Shown: piece by piece, positions 10,401 to 19,739 of the stretch
Layout: each line of letters begins with the position of its first letter
How positions within the stretch are numbered: position 1 is the first letter of the stretch
Origin: a virus
IMG/VR virus record: IMGVR_UViG_3300031552_000001
Location: 124,001-188,000 of that record
Strand: one strand, 5' to 3'
Length of the DNA stretch: 64,000 nucleotides
The notes under the pieces: model-generated
Database searches by the model: none
Told to the model about the DNA's origin: nothing
Seen by the model: the letters and a program-made list of their open reading frames with translations, nothing else
Program-made: the position numbers and the translations under genes

Positions 10401-12213
10401 AGACCAACCGCGTGCCGTCTCTATCTCGTACCCTGTTTTTGATACTCACCTTCTCTACCACTCTAAAGTCGGTATCAAACGCCGCATCATTTGAACCAAG
10501 GGTATAAGGGGTAGAGGGGTCTTCTTCGTTAGTAAGACTTACCTGTATACGCACCACCCTTACGGGCGGAGAGATAGTCCCTCCGTTGCTGTAGTACTCC
10601 TCGTCCAAGACATCTAGTATTTCCAGTAGAGCTTGACCTCCGCCGTCGAGTATTTGGATATATCGCCCTACATCCTCCTCAGTTGGCTTCCACGGAACGT
10701 ACGGGTCTGAAGGGTCGGTGACGTCGTCGTACTGGCAAATAAGTATGTGGTCTGTTACGCCGTTTCCGAATCTATCTATGCTAGGTCTAAGGGCCTGGTC
10801 TTCTATTCTAGGCGTTACGTGAACGAACTCGTCCTCCCGCTCGCCGAAAGTCTCTAGGTCCACGCCAAAGTGCAAAGGGCTGCCATCTAACACACCCTCA
10901 AACGCTACTTCTCTTTGAATAGGAGCTCCTGCCCTTACAAACACATCTACCATACCGCCAATGTGTATTTCACCTGAATTTATTTGTATCTCCCCAGCAG
11001 GGGTAGTCGGCTGAAGTATTCCTCCAGGTATCCCAGAAAGAGTTATCGACGCCCTGGCTCTGGAAACAGAGAAGCTTCCTCCAGTGATACCGCCAGCTAT
11101 GGAAGGAGAGACCTGTATAGTTTGAAGGGATACAGCCGTGACGGTGTGCTCAGATACGACACCCGTAGAAACGTCCATGTACACAACATGGTCGCCTACC
11201 AACAACTCAGCCTCGAAGAAAGTATCCTCTAGTGTTCCGTCATGGGCGAGAATGGAGTTAGTGGGGTTAGTTAATGTAATAGTAGGCCCACCAGCCCCCG
11301 TGTCCCCCAAGAAATAAACAAAAGGTAAAGGCCTAGCCGACTCTCCTGTTACAATGTCGCGGTTCATTTCAGGGTCGCCGTAGCCTATAGCCTGCACTAG
11401 CCTTATGTTTTCAAACACTTCTAGAAGGCGGGCATTGATTCCCCTGAAAGTCACTAAAGACTTCTCTGTAAGAGAATTACTGACTCGAGTTATATAAGCA
11501 GCGGTGTTTTCCTTATCGGCGCCCTCTTCAAACTTGTACCTATTCTTCACTTTTACTACAGAGGGCAGCTCTTCTATTCCAGTAAGAGAGTTGGGCTCTA
11601 TATTGTAGTCCAGCCCCTCTTGCTCTGCTCTCACTATGATATCGAAATAGAACAAGTTATCTTCTGAATTGAAAAGCATATTACTGGAAGAGATAGCTTG
11701 ATTCTCTACCGGAAAAAATCTGTGCCCTGAGCCGTCGTAAACTGCGTTATTGGGAGTTACCGTAGCTCCTTGAGGCGCTGTAAAGTAAAGCCTAGCAATT
11801 CCGACAGAAGTACCGCCTGCTCTTCTCTTCCCAAAATAATTTGCGCAAAGGTTATCTGCCTCCCTCTCATTAAGATTGCCTGGATCCGCTAAAGACTGAT
11901 TAACAGACACCTGTTGGATTTGTCTTCTAAACGGTTCTAAGAGAATTTGGAGAGGCTTTACTAATAAGTCATCTAAGGGCTCTCCGTCTTGAAGAACCAT
12001 ATCGGGAAAGGCGGTAGCTAATCTATTCAGGATAAAAGTTCGTATAGGCGTATTGTAAGGGTCTGGGCCCAGTCTAGTTAAAAGAGGCAGGATTACCGTA
12101 GTGTAGAAAGAAGAGCCGGAGCTTGTGTCGATAGCCGAATCGTATTCTTGAATCCTCTCTTGAATGTACAGAGTGAGTTCTTCAAGGTCAGTAATCACGT
12201 TTATGTCAGACAT
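7435..12213 (-). CDS. Baseplate J-like wedge protein
   Basis: 1592 residues. The N-terminal 300 residues show the baseplate_J plan: a helical lead (EELTLYIQERIQEYDSAIDTS), then GIARLYFTAPQGATVTPNN, an E-G-x-x-Y-N-I-x-P segment (EGLDYNIEPNSLTGIEELP), a G-A-D-K-E-N motif and TFRGINARLLEVFENIR. The rest is a long insertion of repeated beta modules (for example EILTGQNAGVYPI, EILEGQSKGTYSI, VIENGDDAGIYTI). In related phages this protein forms the wedge-core ring of the baseplate. It is far longer than classical J proteins (about 300) or T4 gp6 (about 660), so the repeats are a large extension. Confident family call, exact role inferred. Confidence 0.85.
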   Translation of the reverse strand: MSDINVITDLEELTLYIQERIQEYDSAIDTSSGSSFYTTVILPLLTRLGPDPYNTPIRTFILNRLATAFPDMVLQDGEPLDDLLVKPLQILLEPFRRQIQQVSVNQSLADPGNLNEREADNLCANYFGKRRAGGTSVGIARLYFTAPQGATVTPNNAVYDGSGHRFFPVENQAISSSNMLFNSEDNLFYFDIIVRAEQEGLDYNIEPNSLTGIEELPSVVKVKNRYKFEEGADKENTAAYITRVSNSLTEKSLVTFRGINARLLEVFENIRLVQAIGYGDPEMNRDIVTGESARPLPFVYFLGDTGAGGPTITLTNPTNSILAHDGTLEDTFFEAELLVGDHVVYMDVSTGVVSEHTVTAVSLQTIQVSPSIAGGITGGSFSVSRARASITLSGIPGGILQPTTPAGEIQINSGEIHIGGMVDVFVRAGAPIQREVAFEGVLDGSPLHFGVDLETFGEREDEFVHVTPRIEDQALRPSIDRFGNGVTDHILICQYDDVTDPSDPYVPWKPTEEDVGRYIQILDGGGQALLEILDVLDEEYYSNGGTISPPVRVVRIQVSLTNEEDPSTPYTLGSNDAAFDTDFRVVEKVSIKNRVRDRDGTRLVYASPDVPSGSDLEVIGAEVGDSVVIENGDDAGIYTIREIFDWLDTGDTILLDRDLTKTVTPLGTGDGSGIRYRIADELNVSLVDPRITKIPLGSVFLGDDLVATAGSAQVGVSGTTNFLLAGVEEGDVLEILEGQSKGTYSIISVTGTTALLDSVLPSSGSPLDFLVYRSFTGIERPLVRVKEVELLDSSSQPTGITIPYGEAIDVRALGVFSNRAEGVQQESFTGESQVGTGTVNIRLYDAEVDFVAEGVVPGYRLNIFNTDNEGKYTVARVGTGDGLPSDNYIEVVAAADGGVEWSQLITGIHYTVGVASAGIARIYFHEPTSVEIVTGLPGGRLNYDNDGTPKEYFFSEVDGYRLLPAEGSGDEKSRYLRVVRNYETSTPNEFESILELTDPSVTQVFGLEIEVGDVLEVNEQIPFRNSGGETFQELGIFGKPAGLRTIAGSNRVSVPSNSLIDFTAMNSAYPLVGQALYIDEGPDAGEYVIEEVVSDKVLRLNTVMTTSTESIALQEAPGSSRDATLTPGVSTITMEDLTDSPGTQIGNFVTIFESTRGDIDGTFEVISIPGVSQAELDMDPGTYPQVDYVSGDIIPFATGLFSWVNTAGSVNVSHAFRIYKSVPTQAEVLQVATKRQDISLSGRGNVTTTVDFVDASATFVSSGVVAGDRLEILTGQNAGVYPIASVGSETALEIVGNPSKLFLVTGTNYPYRIWGGLYGSVKMLTVGKYESDDGQLAPGELVPFRLVRPGVFRVGATEMSESTDGSFYYVDVPVESSGSGDEFNLNRNDRLVVQSGMTADGYTYVVENNNLTFSPFEQVSLTFDRRFLPVGNSDSPENMTEVSGRNLKVTYETSTTAKLVHDLMRSDSERPINANPLGRHFLPSYVFTQITYRGGSSAADIGAVIEEYINNLGALDELEVSDIEAFATRRGASSVDHPIILATLTHDLDRKLVVNRTENRLGGSMDVPYNGTGRISCFFTTLGESLKVERES

Positions 12214-12221
12214 AACTCACC

Positions 12222-12878
12222 TCACAGCACAAGGGCACTAACTGCATCAGTACCGCCCGCGCTTTCTATGAATACTCTAGCTCTGGCTTGCATGTGCTCT
12301 TCATAAACCTTTAAGTCTACAAGGTTCGCACTTAACAATCTTTCGCTTAAAGGAAGTGTCGGTACCGCAATTTGAGCCGCTCTGATTTGAGAAACCGTCG
12401 TGCTTACAGCCCTAGTAATGGACGCCAGTACAGGCTGCATATCTCTGCTAGTAGAAACCTTGCCCACTATCTGCTGTAACCCTCCTCCTCTAGAAGGGTT
12501 GAACAAATCAGAGCCCGGAGACTGAAGAATCCATTTAGTGAATAACTGTATCAGCTTCAGTATCCCATCTATTTTCTGGGTCTTATTCCCTATTTCAAAT
12601 TCGATCTTTGAAGACTCCACCTCTCTAGAAAAAGAACTGCTCAGTACCTCAATTGAGGAAATAGGGCCGGTATTATCGGGTAGCTGCGCGTAAATCGTTT
12701 TCTTATTTACTATCATAAACTCTGGGACTTCTACCTCATTTACTGTCACCTTCATAGCTGTAGAGAAGTTACGGCCTTTAAGTTCTATCGTCAAAGGGGT
12801 GAGGCCTTCAACAAACCCCGGTATAGCCAGCACGGGAAGAATGTCTCTAAATTTAATCACTTCCAGTTGATAGGCCAC
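12222..12878 (-). CDS. Baseplate protein with IPT-like N-terminus, possibly gp25/W-like
   Basis: 218 residues. Residues about 20-95 read like an IPT/TIG Ig-like fold (PLTIELKGRNFSTAMKVTVNE). The C-terminal half has GSDLFNPSRGGGLQQIVGK followed by amphipathic helices (ITRAVSTTVSQIRAAQI), reminiscent of the gp25/GpW baseplate wedge family where a P-x-x-G-x-G-L element precedes a helix. It lies directly upstream of the J-like gene, the usual partner of gp25-like proteins. The gp25 resemblance is weak and is inference. Confidence 0.7.
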   Translation of the reverse strand: MAYQLEVIKFRDILPVLAIPGFVEGLTPLTIELKGRNFSTAMKVTVNEVEVPEFMIVNKKTIYAQLPDNTGPISSIEVLSSSFSREVESSKIEFEIGNKTQKIDGILKLIQLFTKWILQSPGSDLFNPSRGGGLQQIVGKVSTSRDMQPVLASITRAVSTTVSQIRAAQIAVPTLPLSERLLSANLVDLKVYEEHMQARARVFIESAGGTDAVSALVL

Positions 12879-12881
12879 GAG

Positions 12882-13322
12882 CTATTCCTCTGGTGCCGCA
12901 ACATCCGCCACGTCAGTGTATTCCTCCGGCGACGCCACTTCAATGGGCTCTTGGTCCTTAACCTCTTCCACGACCTGGTCCAACTCATTCACAATTGCAA
13001 GGAGTCTGTCCAGTTTTGTAGGTCGGTTAGTGTCGCTGCCTCCAAGAAAATTTGCTCGAGCAACTTCACTCTTTCCCGCTTCTTCTATGGCATCGGGGTT
13101 GTAGGAGTAAGGGTCATATTGAGCCGCGTTAGACCTTTCGGATTCTCCATTTCGCTGAATCTGGTCTCCCATCAACTGCTCAATGGTAACCGTGGCAAAG
13201 GCACTGTTTGCTTCTGCGCTGCGGATAAAAGAAAAGGCATCTGCTATAGCGTCTCGAAGTCGCTTTCCCGTACTAGGGTCTAAATTAGCATCTACAAACG
13301 CAGCAAGAGAATCTTCACTCAT
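12882..13322 (-). CDS. Small hypothetical protein of the baseplate operon
   Basis: 146 residues, acidic C-terminus (PEEYTDVADVAAPEE). The ATG overlaps the end of the 1112-residue gene and the stop sits just before the next start. The predicted composition is helical at both ends with a disordered middle. No recognised motif. Its conserved placement between two baseplate genes suggests a chaperone or a small virion protein. Confidence 0.7.
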   Translation of the reverse strand: MSEDSLAAFVDANLDPSTGKRLRDAIADAFSFIRSAEANSAFATVTIEQLMGDQIQRNGESERSNAAQYDPYSYNPDAIEEAGKSEVARANFLGGSDTNRPTKLDRLLAIVNELDQVVEEVKDQEPIEVASPEEYTDVADVAAPEE

Positions 13323-16300
13323 AGATCCAACTCCCCTAAGTCATTTTCAGTGTCACTGAAATCCTCATCTGCGTCCGTCGAAGTTTGAACAGCCTTCGCT
13401 AAGTCCCTTTGATTTAAAAAGTCAAACCTAGTCCTAGACACCCTAGGCAAATCTTTTACAGCGGCCCTAGATGCACTCATTACTGCACCACTAAACGACC
13501 CCGTTTCATCGTCTGTCTCGTACAGTAAAGTAAATCTTCCCCTTCTAAGCAAGTCCGCGGCCCTATCGTACTTGCGATCTACAAAAGCGTCTATGAGATT
13601 ATCTACGGCTGTCACTGACACGGCTTCGTAAGAAGCCAAAACAGCACTCAGATTGTTTGGGTTGTTAACTATCTCAGACGTGTACTCGTCTTCTCTGTGA
13701 AGGTCGTCGCTAAGAATAGAGAGCAGCTCAGCCACTATCCTCTTAGCTTGATTTCTAGAAGAAGTGAAGTTCTGACCCGGCAAAATAGCGGTAGTACACG
13801 CGTTATCTAGCAGCTCTACGCCTTCATCGAACCTATTCTTTTTCAACAAATTCGACGAGGATGAAAAAGACTTAAGCTTAGCTATAAGTTCCGAAAACGC
13901 TTTTGCTGACGCACTACGTATTTCGAAGCCTGCCCTTTCGACGGTAGAAGGTAAGCCCCTCTCTAATAGCAGCGTCGTGCCGCCAGACACTCCCGATACA
14001 GCAACTTCTGACTGCCCTACAACCTTCAATAGGTCTCCGGGTACCACAGTAGAAAACTTCCACCGATTTTCTAGCTTATCAACTGCCTCAAAAGAAGAGA
14101 GCAGACTGTAAACGGTAGAGGCGCTCAAGCCCAATTCAGCGGGCGAAGAGGTAGTCGTAAGATACGTATTAGGGCCAGAGTCAGTAAGATAAATACGGAC
14201 TTGCTCTCTGAAAATCCTATACGGCAACCCTGACTCCTTAACGTCAAAAGCAGAGCGATCTAGGTCTAACGAAGAGGTACTGGGAATAGACGAGATCCTA
14301 TAAGTTCCTGCACTACTTTCTCCCCGTATCTCTACCTGGTCGTTTGCTTGTACGCCAATAGCAGAAAAGTTCTCCCCGCCAAGGCCCGTAACTCTAGAGA
14401 GAGTAGGAACTGTCTCCAGTAACCCTTCTGCTAATTCAACAGTAACGACTTCTGCGCTCAATCCTGACTGCGCCCCCACTAGGTCTGCTAATTCAGAGGG
14501 AGACAGCAAGTTTGTTGTATCGCTTTCACCTTCCCTATAGCCAAGAATCAAGTGGGCAGATTCCTCTTCAGTTACCGCGGCACCTACAGGATTCCGTATT
14601 CTCAAGAACCTGCCGGAAATTTGTATAAAAGGGTTCATTTTACTGCGTATTCTTAGGCATACTCGAGTAGGGTCTCCTGACACTAATTCAGCCTTCACAT
14701 GCCAATTAAGCTTTGCACCGTCATGGCCTGTATCGAACACCCCACTCTCCGACTCTATGTCCGACACTATCTGCGCGGCCGTCCTAGACCCAGCCGTAAG
14801 CTGCGCCGTTTTAATAGAAGGCCCCACCCTTACTGCGTCACTTGCCGAAGGGGACGTAGTCAGCGCAGGTAAGAAATTGAAGTTTGTAGTTCCTGAACCG
14901 GCAGAGAACTGCCCGCGGAGTTCTAGACCACTAGAGAAGTCGGGGGTTTTTCCTCTAACATCTATTACGCACTGCGTAGCACTTATCACTTGAATGACTT
15001 CAAAGCGCTCCCCTGCGCTATCTTTGATATAGGCTCCGACATGCCCAGACTGGAACCCTATAGCCCCTTCATCGCCAGCAGAGAATGTAGATACTGTTAG
15101 AGTTGGGTCTGAAAAAAGGATATCTCCAAAGGCCGCTGTCTGCAAAATCCTCAGATCTTCTATAAACCGCAAATGAAGATCAGTTAAACTTCCTCCTCCG
15201 GAACTTCCGCCATTGATTACCATAGTAATTACATCGGGGGTGCCGGGGCTATTAGTAAGTGCCCACTCGAACTTCAGGTCTCCGTTTGCTGGAGTAGTGC
15301 CAGGATAAACGTCGTGATTAGCAGAAGCGTCCGCACCGTTTCTGACCAACACCCCGTTAACGAAAATATCTACGTCCTGAACAAAATCACCTGAACTATA
15401 GTCTCCCAACTGCGCGTCTAAATTAGGACTTCCTCCTGCTCCAGTAACATTGGTATCTGCTGCGATGTTTGACGTAACCACCGCCACGGTCTTATCCCTA
15501 GTTACAGACCCTCCAGTAGAGGTAAAATCCGGAAAAGCTACGGCGGCACCTAAGTGCTTAAAGCCTAAAGGCATAAATCCTGTCAAAGTGACTGCTGTAG
15601 TAGTAGCAGTCGATACCGAACCCTCCTGAACTTCCGGGTCGACGATAACATGTAAGTTACGAGCATCAGACGGTATAACGTAGGCTTGACTATTTCTGGC
15701 ATTCAGCACCGCACCTACAACGTCGTCCAGCCCTATACTGATAGGAGAACCGCCGCTGCACGATAATACCAACGGGGCAGATATTGGTAGCTCCCAGGGT
15801 CCTGCGCTAGTTAACACAGAAGCCGGTTCACCGTCCCCTATTACCCTTCCGTAATGCCGAAGGTTGGGCGGTATCGGTCGAGGCGGACTTCTGTACTTTA
15901 AAAGCGTGGGGTCAGAAAAAGCAGTTAGAGCCTTTACACTGATTTTGTTAGCTAAGGCCTCCAAAAACATCTTTCGATTTAGGGCTAGATTGTCGACATC
16001 GGTAGAACCAGCCACAGATTCATAGGTAGCGGCGAGTCTGCTACTAACCGCCGAAAGGACTGAAGTAGACACCCTAGCTGGCAAGTCCAACGCTAAAAAA
16101 GAGTCGAGCAGCCCTAACAAAGACGCTAACTGATCTAAAAGGCGCTCATGTAATAACTCTAAGGACGCTAGATTCTCTAGTATTAACCCCCTAGCCTCCT
16201 CCCTTGGGCGCACAAAAGCTCCTCCTCTTTCCGAGGAAACTAGATTCTTACGAAGCTCTTCGGCAAATGAATCCATCTGTTTAATGAAGCGATCGGTCTC

Positions 16301-16657
16301 CGGTCGGTCCGTCACAGATTGGGCGGCATCCAAAGAAAGGACTGCCGTTCTTGCGTTTGATAAAGTGGCCGTGTCCCTAACAGGCGCGCCTATTTGTCCT
16401 AAATCATCCAAGGATACGAGTATGTCTTCTAATACTGCCACCTCTTGCACTAGCGTAGCGTTAAGCTGATTTGCAGCAAGCCGCGCTATGTAAAACACTG
16501 AGTCTGGATTCAGGAGAAAAGTAACAGCTGCCATTTCCAATAGCTGTCGGTATTCAGTAGTGGTGTTGAGCGTTCCTCCACTACTGCCGGGAGAGAGCCC
16601 TGCCCTAAAAATCTTCGACACTTCAGTCAGAAGCTCTGCTCGTGTAAAATCAGTCAT
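13319..16657 (-). CDS. Large virion structural protein
   Basis: 1112 residues. Residues 1-260 are strongly helical (long heptad-like stretches around LLHERLLDQLASLLGLLDSFLALDL), the middle is beta-rich and the last 200 are helical again. A module EIRGESSAGTYRI around residue 790 matches the beta repeat in the J-like and PKD proteins. Residues about 300-600 have Ser/Thr/Gly-rich strands. The coiled ends and beta body suit a fibre or wedge element, but I do not recognise the family. It overlaps the next start by four bases. Confidence 0.75.
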   Translation of the reverse strand: MTDFTRAELLTEVSKIFRAGLSPGSSGGTLNTTTEYRQLLEMAAVTFLLNPDSVFYIARLAANQLNATLVQEVAVLEDILVSLDDLGQIGAPVRDTATLSNARTAVLSLDAAQSVTDRPETDRFIKQMDSFAEELRKNLVSSERGGAFVRPREEARGLILENLASLELLHERLLDQLASLLGLLDSFLALDLPARVSTSVLSAVSSRLAATYESVAGSTDVDNLALNRKMFLEALANKISVKALTAFSDPTLLKYRSPPRPIPPNLRHYGRVIGDGEPASVLTSAGPWELPISAPLVLSCSGGSPISIGLDDVVGAVLNARNSQAYVIPSDARNLHVIVDPEVQEGSVSTATTTAVTLTGFMPLGFKHLGAAVAFPDFTSTGGSVTRDKTVAVVTSNIAADTNVTGAGGSPNLDAQLGDYSSGDFVQDVDIFVNGVLVRNGADASANHDVYPGTTPANGDLKFEWALTNSPGTPDVITMVINGGSSGGGSLTDLHLRFIEDLRILQTAAFGDILFSDPTLTVSTFSAGDEGAIGFQSGHVGAYIKDSAGERFEVIQVISATQCVIDVRGKTPDFSSGLELRGQFSAGSGTTNFNFLPALTTSPSASDAVRVGPSIKTAQLTAGSRTAAQIVSDIESESGVFDTGHDGAKLNWHVKAELVSGDPTRVCLRIRSKMNPFIQISGRFLRIRNPVGAAVTEEESAHLILGYREGESDTTNLLSPSELADLVGAQSGLSAEVVTVELAEGLLETVPTLSRVTGLGGENFSAIGVQANDQVEIRGESSAGTYRISSIPSTSSLDLDRSAFDVKESGLPYRIFREQVRIYLTDSGPNTYLTTTSSPAELGLSASTVYSLLSSFEAVDKLENRWKFSTVVPGDLLKVVGQSEVAVSGVSGGTTLLLERGLPSTVERAGFEIRSASAKAFSELIAKLKSFSSSSNLLKKNRFDEGVELLDNACTTAILPGQNFTSSRNQAKRIVAELLSILSDDLHREDEYTSEIVNNPNNLSAVLASYEAVSVTAVDNLIDAFVDRKYDRAADLLRRGRFTLLYETDDETGSFSGAVMSASRAAVKDLPRVSRTRFDFLNQRDLAKAVQTSTDADEDFSDTENDLGELDL

Positions 16658-17137
16658 CTACATAGATGCTTGCCAGCGAACCATGGGTGTTGTCGAGCGA
16701 AAAAACGTCTCCCGCTTAATAGTTTTGGGTTGAAACCTTTTTCGATACTCAGCGCTATATCGATAGAGCGGCAAAAAAGGAGCGGCAAAGTTTGAAGTTT
16801 TCCACTTCTCTGTCTGGGAAACCACTACTTCTACCTCATCAAACATGAAGTCTTCGCGAAGCTGAGTCACCTCCATCTTTTTTATATCGCTGCGCGTAAG
16901 TTTTGCTGTAAGCCTTTGAAGGTACTCTGCATCCCACCCAAACAAGTCGCATACTTCATGAAAACTGAGCCCCTCATCTCTTTTATGCCCTTCTACAAAT
17001 ATATACTGGAAGGCCCTTTTCCACTCTAAGGAGTGCTGCCTAGAGCCTTTGTACAAGACATAGTCGAATACTGCCCTCCTCAATACGGAAGCCCATAACA
17101 TTTTCCCGCCGTGAACTAACTTTTCGTTTTTGGTCAT
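16658..17137 (-). CDS. Helical protein, phage family with F-x-x-V-C-x-L-x-G-x-D motif
   Basis: 159 residues from ATG 17137, which overlaps the preceding stop as TGATG; a TTG one codon upstream is less likely. Residues 12-85 contain LWASVLRRAVFDYVLYKG, a stretch with A-F-Q-Y-I-F, and FHEVCDLFGWDAEYLQRL, a pattern seen in many phage hypothetical proteins and suggestive of a helix-turn-helix. The C-terminus is basic and aromatic. It could be a DNA-binding or small structural protein; the placement in the baseplate operon does not decide it. Confidence 0.75.
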   Translation of the reverse strand: MTKNEKLVHGGKMLWASVLRRAVFDYVLYKGSRQHSLEWKRAFQYIFVEGHKRDEGLSFHEVCDLFGWDAEYLQRLTAKLTRSDIKKMEVTQLREDFMFDEVEVVVSQTEKWKTSNFAAPFLPLYRYSAEYRKRFQPKTIKRETFFRSTTPMVRWQASM

Positions 17138-18780
17138 CAAGTCACCGTAATCGTAGGAGTAGACGGAAGTAGGGCTAAATCAGGAACATCTGGCCGCCTT
17201 GGAGCAAAAGACCCTACCACTCGAGAAGCCTGTATTGTAGCCGAGCCGGCAGCAATTCCGGTAACAAGAAGAGTGCCTTCAGAGGTGACAGTCACGGTAA
17301 CTTTTGTCTCGTCGCTAGAAGAAAAGTCTAAAAGGGCGTTGAGTGCTTCACTCCCTGCTATAGGCTGCAAGTTCGAAGAAGCTAGTGTAAGGTCAATCTC
17401 CACAGACTCCCCGACAGCTAAGGACAACGCCGTCGTTGAGTACGTAATTGAGGTCAAGTACGGGAACAAAATCTCTTGGATGTCTATTCCCGCCGCATCC
17501 GGTATGTAGATTGACGCCTGTAGCGTATGATCTCCCGCCCCCAGTCCTTGTACAAATACGTCAAATACACTTTCTCTGGGTAAGTCTATTTCTACTCGCC
17601 CATTCTTGTCTGTGGTGACATGCAACTCCGAAGCTATAATGTTATTCCTGACCATGGTGGGCTCAGCACTGAACGGCATGCCAGCAATAACCTTAATCGG
17701 GTACCCTTCTCTCGGGTGAAACAGCAGAGTTACGTTCTTCAACGGGTGAAGACTCGGGTCTGTAAAACACCCAGAAACCCTGCACATATCCGAGTCCGTG
17801 CTTACCGGAACTTCGGACGGGGGATACACTACAAAATCAAATACATTGGTTTCCGACGGACCCAATGGGTCTATAACCGCTATTGTCCGAGTAGGCCCAC
17901 CGTAATACCCCGAAGGGGGGCTCAATCGAATAATATACTCCTTTCCGCTCGGCCCAGCAGCCCCTTCCAATATCAAGGAGGCTTCTCCAGCGGCATCAGT
18001 ATCCAATTCCGTAATAAACGTGTCATCTGGTGAACTGAAAATGCGAACTCTTACGTCTTCTACTGGATTAGGGGTAGGAGTTTCGGTATCCACCACAGCA
18101 AAAGTAACCATCACCCCACTCATACCTGTAGCGCCTTCAAACTCAAAAATATTAAAATCAGGACTCGTAGGGGGGTATTTGGCTACAAACGTCTTCAAAG
18201 CTTCAGGAAGGAAAGAAACTCCTTCCTTATACAAAAGGGCCTTGTATGTTGTTCCTCCCGCAGTGGCGGGCACTGAAAAATGCGCTTCCCCACTTCCAGG
18301 TACAGCCCCTCCTGTGTATCCATACGCTATAAATGTGTCCGAATTGTCAAGTATTGTAACTCGTACGCCGTCTATAGGAGACGACCCCTCGTCTACGGTT
18401 CTTATAGTTACGTTACCTGACCCCAAAGGAAACAGAGGGAACTGCCTACAAACATGAAGCTCATACTCATTCAAAATTAAGCCCACGGAGTCGATGTTTA
18501 TTCGTACTAAGTACCTCTCCTCTACAAGAGAAGTGTTTCCTGAAAAAACATATCTATACAGGCCAGGTAGATTAGTGCCGTCTACCTCAAATGGAACAAG
18601 CACTGTAGGAGATGGCCCCCATGAGGAGCCACTCCACCATTGTTCATCGGATACCCTCTGAATGGTGACTTCTATATCTGACGCTATTCCTACAACCCCG
18701 AGTCCTGTATCGGAATCTATTGCCGCAATATCAATTGGAAAGTCATCCCCTAAATTCCATAATTTTTGATCACTCGGCAT
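17137..18780 (-). CDS. Virion protein with repeated Ig-like domains and C-terminal Big_2 domain
   Basis: 547 residues from ATG 18780 (Shine-Dalgarno GGAG six bases upstream). Several beta units resemble carboxypeptidase-regulatory-like/prealbumin domains (NVTIRTVDEGSSPIDGVRVTI; VTFAVVDTETPTPNPVEDVRV; CRVSGCFTDPSLHPLKNVTL). The last 100 residues have the Big_2 pattern: strand, LAVGESVEIDLTL, then SSDETKVTVTVTSEGTLLVTGIAAGSATI. Such domains decorate phage tails and promote weak surface adhesion. No catalytic motif is present. Confidence 0.85.
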   Translation of the reverse strand: MPSDQKLWNLGDDFPIDIAAIDSDTGLGVVGIASDIEVTIQRVSDEQWWSGSSWGPSPTVLVPFEVDGTNLPGLYRYVFSGNTSLVEERYLVRINIDSVGLILNEYELHVCRQFPLFPLGSGNVTIRTVDEGSSPIDGVRVTILDNSDTFIAYGYTGGAVPGSGEAHFSVPATAGGTTYKALLYKEGVSFLPEALKTFVAKYPPTSPDFNIFEFEGATGMSGVMVTFAVVDTETPTPNPVEDVRVRIFSSPDDTFITELDTDAAGEASLILEGAAGPSGKEYIIRLSPPSGYYGGPTRTIAVIDPLGPSETNVFDFVVYPPSEVPVSTDSDMCRVSGCFTDPSLHPLKNVTLLFHPREGYPIKVIAGMPFSAEPTMVRNNIIASELHVTTDKNGRVEIDLPRESVFDVFVQGLGAGDHTLQASIYIPDAAGIDIQEILFPYLTSITYSTTALSLAVGESVEIDLTLASSNLQPIAGSEALNALLDFSSSDETKVTVTVTSEGTLLVTGIAAGSATIQASRVVGSFAPRRPDVPDLALLPSTPTITVT

Positions 18781-18792
18781 AAGCAACTCCGT

Positions 18793-19734
18793 CTACAAAG
18801 TTCTACGTGGTGCGGCAGGAAATTGGGGTTCTGCTATCTCAAACGGGTCAGAGGCGGCAGCCATTATAGTTAAGAGGTCGAAAGTCTCTTCATCTGGGAC
18901 CACAAACTCCCGAACAAAAGACGTGCCGTTAAACACAGCTCTCCACTTACTGCCTCGAACTAATGATACCTCCGCGTGACCTACCGTGTTCGTAGTTATT
19001 GTAATCGGGGCCCTTGTAAGAGCTATCTGGTAGTCACCTACAGAAAAAGCTTCGTCTACGCCATAGAGGCTTATTTCTTGCCCCTCTAGAGGCATACCTC
19101 TGCCGTCAATAAGGTCTACTGTAGCCGTAGAGCGGTCTTCCAAAGGCACAACAGAAGTGGCTTCACTTTGAAACGGGTCGGACTCATCACTTGTAAAATC
19201 GTTGTCTGTATTCAGGTATTGTACTTTGTAATACCCGCCGCTTTCCCCGTCATGGTCAGTGAACCAATAGAGGTTTTGGCCTTCGACAAGTTGGACGTGC
19301 GCCTCTTCTCCTATATCTTCATCCCCCGCTGACCAGCCAAAATCTGCAATGGAACTCCCGCCTACGATTTCCAACTTAGAGGCAGTTCCTACCTCCTGTG
19401 ACGTCAGTACCAGTTCTCCTCCTACTTCACTGGCAATCGTTTCGCCCAATGCAGCGTTAATTTGAGGTGCTAGCTGCGCAGCGCTTAGAGGGTTTGTCCC
19501 TGTAAACGCGATATTCACTTGTGGCCCCGAGTCCACTTTTACCTGAAGCACCTCTCCAGTGACGTTGTACGGGCTGCCTATAGGGGGCTGTAACGTTGCG
19601 GGTTGCGGAGTCGTATCCGTCAAGTCAACATACGTCCCCGATATGCCTGTTGTGGACCGTTTGAGCTTAATGACATTGTAAAGTGCCAGGGTGGACTCAA
19701 TATCAGATACGTGTATGGTTAAAGAGACAGCCAT
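18793..19734 (-). CDS. Tail structural protein with Ig-like segment
   Basis: 313 residues. The N-terminal part (LTIHVSDIESTLALYNVIKL...) is beta-rich with an A-A-Q-L-A-P-Q-I-N-A-A-L helix. Residues about 205-250 (TATVDLIDGRGMPLEGQEISLYG) look like a carboxypeptidase-regulatory-like domain, matching the style of its upstream neighbour. It ends in a basic P-R-R-T-L. Probably a minor tail or baseplate surface protein, by position. Confidence 0.75.
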   Translation of the reverse strand: MAVSLTIHVSDIESTLALYNVIKLKRSTTGISGTYVDLTDTTPQPATLQPPIGSPYNVTGEVLQVKVDSGPQVNIAFTGTNPLSAAQLAPQINAALGETIASEVGGELVLTSQEVGTASKLEIVGGSSIADFGWSAGDEDIGEEAHVQLVEGQNLYWFTDHDGESGGYYKVQYLNTDNDFTSDESDPFQSEATSVVPLEDRSTATVDLIDGRGMPLEGQEISLYGVDEAFSVGDYQIALTRAPITITTNTVGHAEVSLVRGSKWRAVFNGTSFVREFVVPDEETFDLLTIMAAASDPFEIAEPQFPAAPRRTL

Positions 19735-19739
19735 GGCGC

